A DNA stretch of 15,808 nucleotides from Pseudomonadota bacterium (GTDB lineage: Bacteria; Myxococcota_A; Polyangia; Polyangiales; Polyangiaceae). The stretch covers positions 1 to 15,808 of the forward strand of contig JAEZYZ010000216.1 in the NCBI GenBank assembly GCA_023418705.1, given 5' to 3'. Position 1 is the first letter of the stretch, and each line of letters begins with the position of its first letter. The notes below the pieces were generated by a model that had not been told where the DNA came from, searched no databases, and saw only the letters and a list, made by a program, of their open reading frames with translations. This document shows positions 14,070 to 15,808 of this stretch, one piece after another. The translations under genes were made by a program, and so were the position numbers.

Positions 14070-15808
14070 TCACTCGTCGACCTCGAACGCGTCGAAATCC
14101 ACGTGCCCGCCGGCAGACTGGGTCCCGAAGTTGAAGAGGGCGAACCGATAGCCCACGAAGTGGGTCAGCAGGTACTCCATCTGCAGGGTGTTGCCGATGG
14201 GCGTCCACTCGACACCATCGAGGCTGTAGTGAAACCTGGCGGTGTCGGCTCGGTCGCGAAAGTCTCCCGTGACGCGCAGGTAGACGACGTCTTGATCGAT
14301 GGTGACCCGCTCCACCTCCTGCGGAGAACCGGAGCTGGCGTTGATCATCACGATCGCGCGCGTGGCGCCGCTCTGCGTGACGCCGACGAACCCGTACTTG
14401 TCCTGCAGCGCCGCCAAGCCGGCGTAGTCCCCGTCCTGCATGCCGCTGACGTCGACCGCGACGCTGCCGGTGCAGGTCGGCCCGAACATGCGCTGGGTCA
14501 AGGTGTTGCGGGTCTGCACCAACGTTTGGTCGACGCGCGTGTTGGTGATGCGCATGAAGCCGGGCCGCTCGCTGAGCGACCACCCGCTCGGATCGGGGTT
14601 GTGGTTCCACTGCCAGACCAGATCCAGCTCCCCGTCGGAGAAGTCGTCGGAGTGGATGATGCCGCGCAAGCCTCGGTCCTCGACCTCGAAGCCGAGCGTC
14701 TCCGGCACCCGGCCATTCACGCCCAGGATGGGCCAGTCATCCTCCCAGCGGACCGGGACCAGGTAGGGGATGCGCCCCACGGCGCCGCTGTCTCTGAAGA
14801 GATAGGCCCACCACTCGCCCGTCGGCGTGTCGATCAACGAGCCCTGCGCCGTGTTGTCGCTGAGGACGACCCGGCCCTCGTAGGGCCCGGTCAAGTTGCG
14901 GGAACGGTAGAGCAGCTGCGTTCGGCCGCTGCCCGCGGGCCAGCTGATGAGGTTGACGTAGTACCAACCGTTGATCTTTTGGACCTGCGAACCCTCCGCC
15001 GTCACGTAGAACTGGTTGCCCGCGATCGACGACGATTTCGGGATCAGGACCTGGTTGAGTCCCCCTTGCAGGATCGCGGTGGCGTCCGCGTTCAGCTCGA
15101 CGATCCGGATGTCGTCGACGCCGTAGATGAAGAACACCCGGCCGTCGTCGAAGAACAGCGAGCTGTCGTGCAGGTGGGAGTTGATGACGGTGGTCTGCCA
15201 CGTGCCATTTTCGATGTCGTCGGTCCTGTAGATGTAGGTCTTGCCCGTGGTGTTCGAGAACGTGCTCACGTAGAACGTGCCCTCATGGTAGCGAATGCTG
15301 CTGGCCCAGGAGCCCTGGCCGTAGGCGTCGTCGCCGTTGAGGTTCAGCGCGTTGCTGTTGGCGTCCAGTGCCTGGTGGGCGTAGCTGACGACCTCCCAGT
15401 TGACCAAGTCCTGGGACTTCATGATCGGCACGCCCGGGTTCATGTGCATGGTCGTGCTGCTCATGTAGTAGTCCGACCCGACGCGGACGATGGACGGGTC
15501 CGGAACATCGGCCCACATGTTTGGATTGCGGGCTTCCACCTTGGGATACACCGGGTCCGGGGTGTCCGAGCCACCCGCTCCGCTGGCCCCGCTGGCGCCA
15601 CCGGTCGCGCCGCCGCCACCGGTCGCGCCGACGCCGCCCGTCGCGCCGACCCCACCGGTCGCGCCCACGCCACCGGTCGCGCCGACCCCACCGGTCGCGC
15701 CCACGCCACCGGTCGCACCGACGCCCCCCGTCGCCCCCGCGCCGCCGGTCGCGGCTGCGCCACCCCCGCCGGACGGCGTCCCAACCCGGCCGCCGGCCCC
15801 CCCCCTAG
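14070..15808 (-). CDS. Secreted GH43 glycosidase with C-terminal beta-sandwich domain (5' end outside window)
   Basis: The frame is open through the right edge, so start and signal peptide are not in the window. About 50 visible residues of GATGGV-type repeats form a flexible linker. The catalytic domain follows (15530 to about 14670), a five-bladed propeller of family GH43. The three acidic residues are present: the general-base Asp in ADVPDPSI (codon 15498-15500), the pKa-modulating Asp in HLHDSSLFF (codon 15165-15167), and the general-acid Glu in TAEGSQVQK (codon 14994-14996). The block WADVPDPSIVRVGSDYYM with MHMNPGVPIMKSQDLVNWE is typical of beta-xylosidase/arabinofuranosidase-like members. 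From about 14660 to the end lies a concanavalin-like beta-sandwich (DDFSDGELDLVWQWNHNP ... FHYSLDGVEW), the usual GH43 C-terminal partner. Probable role: extracellular or surface breakdown of arabinoxylan-type plant polysaccharide; exact substrate uncertain. Confidence 0.93.
   Translation of the reverse strand, partial: RGGAGGRVGTPSGGGGAAATGGAGATGGVGATGGVGATGGVGATGGVGATGGVGATGGVGATGGGGATGGASGASGAGGSDTPDPVYPKVEARNPNMWADVPDPSIVRVGSDYYMSSTTMHMNPGVPIMKSQDLVNWEVVSYAHQALDANSNALNLNGDDAYGQGSWASSIRYHEGTFYVSTFSNTTGKTYIYRTDDIENGTWQTTVINSHLHDSSLFFDDGRVFFIYGVDDIRIVELNADATAILQGGLNQVLIPKSSSIAGNQFYVTAEGSQVQKINGWYYVNLISWPAGSGRTQLLYRSRNLTGPYEGRVVLSDNTAQGSLIDTPTGEWWAYLFRDSGAVGRIPYLVPVRWEDDWPILGVNGRVPETLGFEVEDRGLRGIIHSDDFSDGELDLVWQWNHNPDPSGWSLSERPGFMRITNTRVDQTLVQTRNTLTQRMFGPTCTGSVAVDVSGMQDGDYAGLAALQDKYGFVGVTQSGATRAIVMINASSGSPQEVERVTIDQDVVYLRVTGDFRDRADTARFHYSLDGVEWTPIGNTLQMEYLLTHFVGYRFALFNFGTQSAGGHVDFDAFEVDE
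15600..15761. repeat. 18-bp minisatellite, nine copies, coding the GATGGV linker
   Basis: Nine consecutive 18-bp units (15600-15617 through 15744-15761), consensus ACCGGTCGCGCCGACGCC on the plus strand, the outer ones most degenerate. Read on the minus strand each unit codes six residues (Gly-Ala-Thr-Gly-Gly-Val or Ala/Gly), making the linker of the GH43 protein. All units keep the frame. Confidence 0.95.

Noticed and set aside
15600..15761. Regular repeats considered as a CRISPR array
   Set aside because: Units are directly adjacent with no spacers and code for a Gly-rich linker.
15461..15784. Minus-strand frame rich in ARPVGSARPVAWARPV repeats
   Set aside because: Out-of-frame reading of the 18-bp minisatellite; the GH43 frame runs through it.

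Overview
This is a very GC-rich bacterial window with the flavour of a large-genome myxobacterium (Myxococcota, probably Polyangiales). The evidence is the extreme third-position GC, a Cys-rich Dickkopf-like lipoprotein, an unusually high density of lipoproteins and secreted proteins of unknown function, a giant TPR protein, and a secreted glycosidase behind an Ala-Thr-Gly-Gly repeat linker. Genus cannot be fixed from the sequence alone.

Layout, left to right. (1) 72-1980, minus strand: a six-helix membrane protein of an unnamed conserved family, then a Cys-rich lipoprotein. (2) 2114-2296: a tRNA-Gly(GCC) gene with its own sigma70-type promoter, transcribed divergently from the lipoprotein. 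(3) 2323-2643, minus: an orphan HicB-type antitoxin whose N-terminus is missing or frameshifted. (4) 2804-4883, plus: a lipoprotein with two internal hydrophobic segments, followed by a translationally coupled pair (ATGA overlap) of related proteins, one membrane-anchored and one soluble. (5) 4921-5000: three 20-bp tandem repeats and a perfect palindrome between convergent genes. (6) 4993-11030, minus: a 1,700-residue TPR protein with an embedded C39-like cysteine-peptidase domain and two C-terminal membrane helices, preceded 74 bp upstream by an aldo/keto reductase of the YdbC/PdxI type. (7) 11213-12649, plus: a beta-rich lipoprotein with a strong stem-loop in its 5' coding region. (8) 12650-12852: a gene graveyard containing a broken copy of part of the aldo/keto reductase gene (34 identical bases) and a second coding-like scrap. 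(9) 12853-13242, plus: a small LRR-like protein ending in a stem-loop. (10) 13308-13790, minus: a small lipoprotein with dyad elements upstream. (11) 14070 to the right edge, minus: a secreted GH43 glycosidase, 5'-truncated by the window, with a nine-copy 18-bp minisatellite linker.

There is no phage, transposase, CRISPR array or classical defence system here. The genes do not form one pathway. The coherent units are the coupled pair at 3910-4883 and the possible aldo/keto reductase plus TPR-peptidase transcription unit. The best candidates for something undescribed are the TPR/C39 membrane-anchored fusion, the coupled paralog pair, and the direct-repeat scar flanking the beta-rich lipoprotein. 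All functions for unnamed families are left open.
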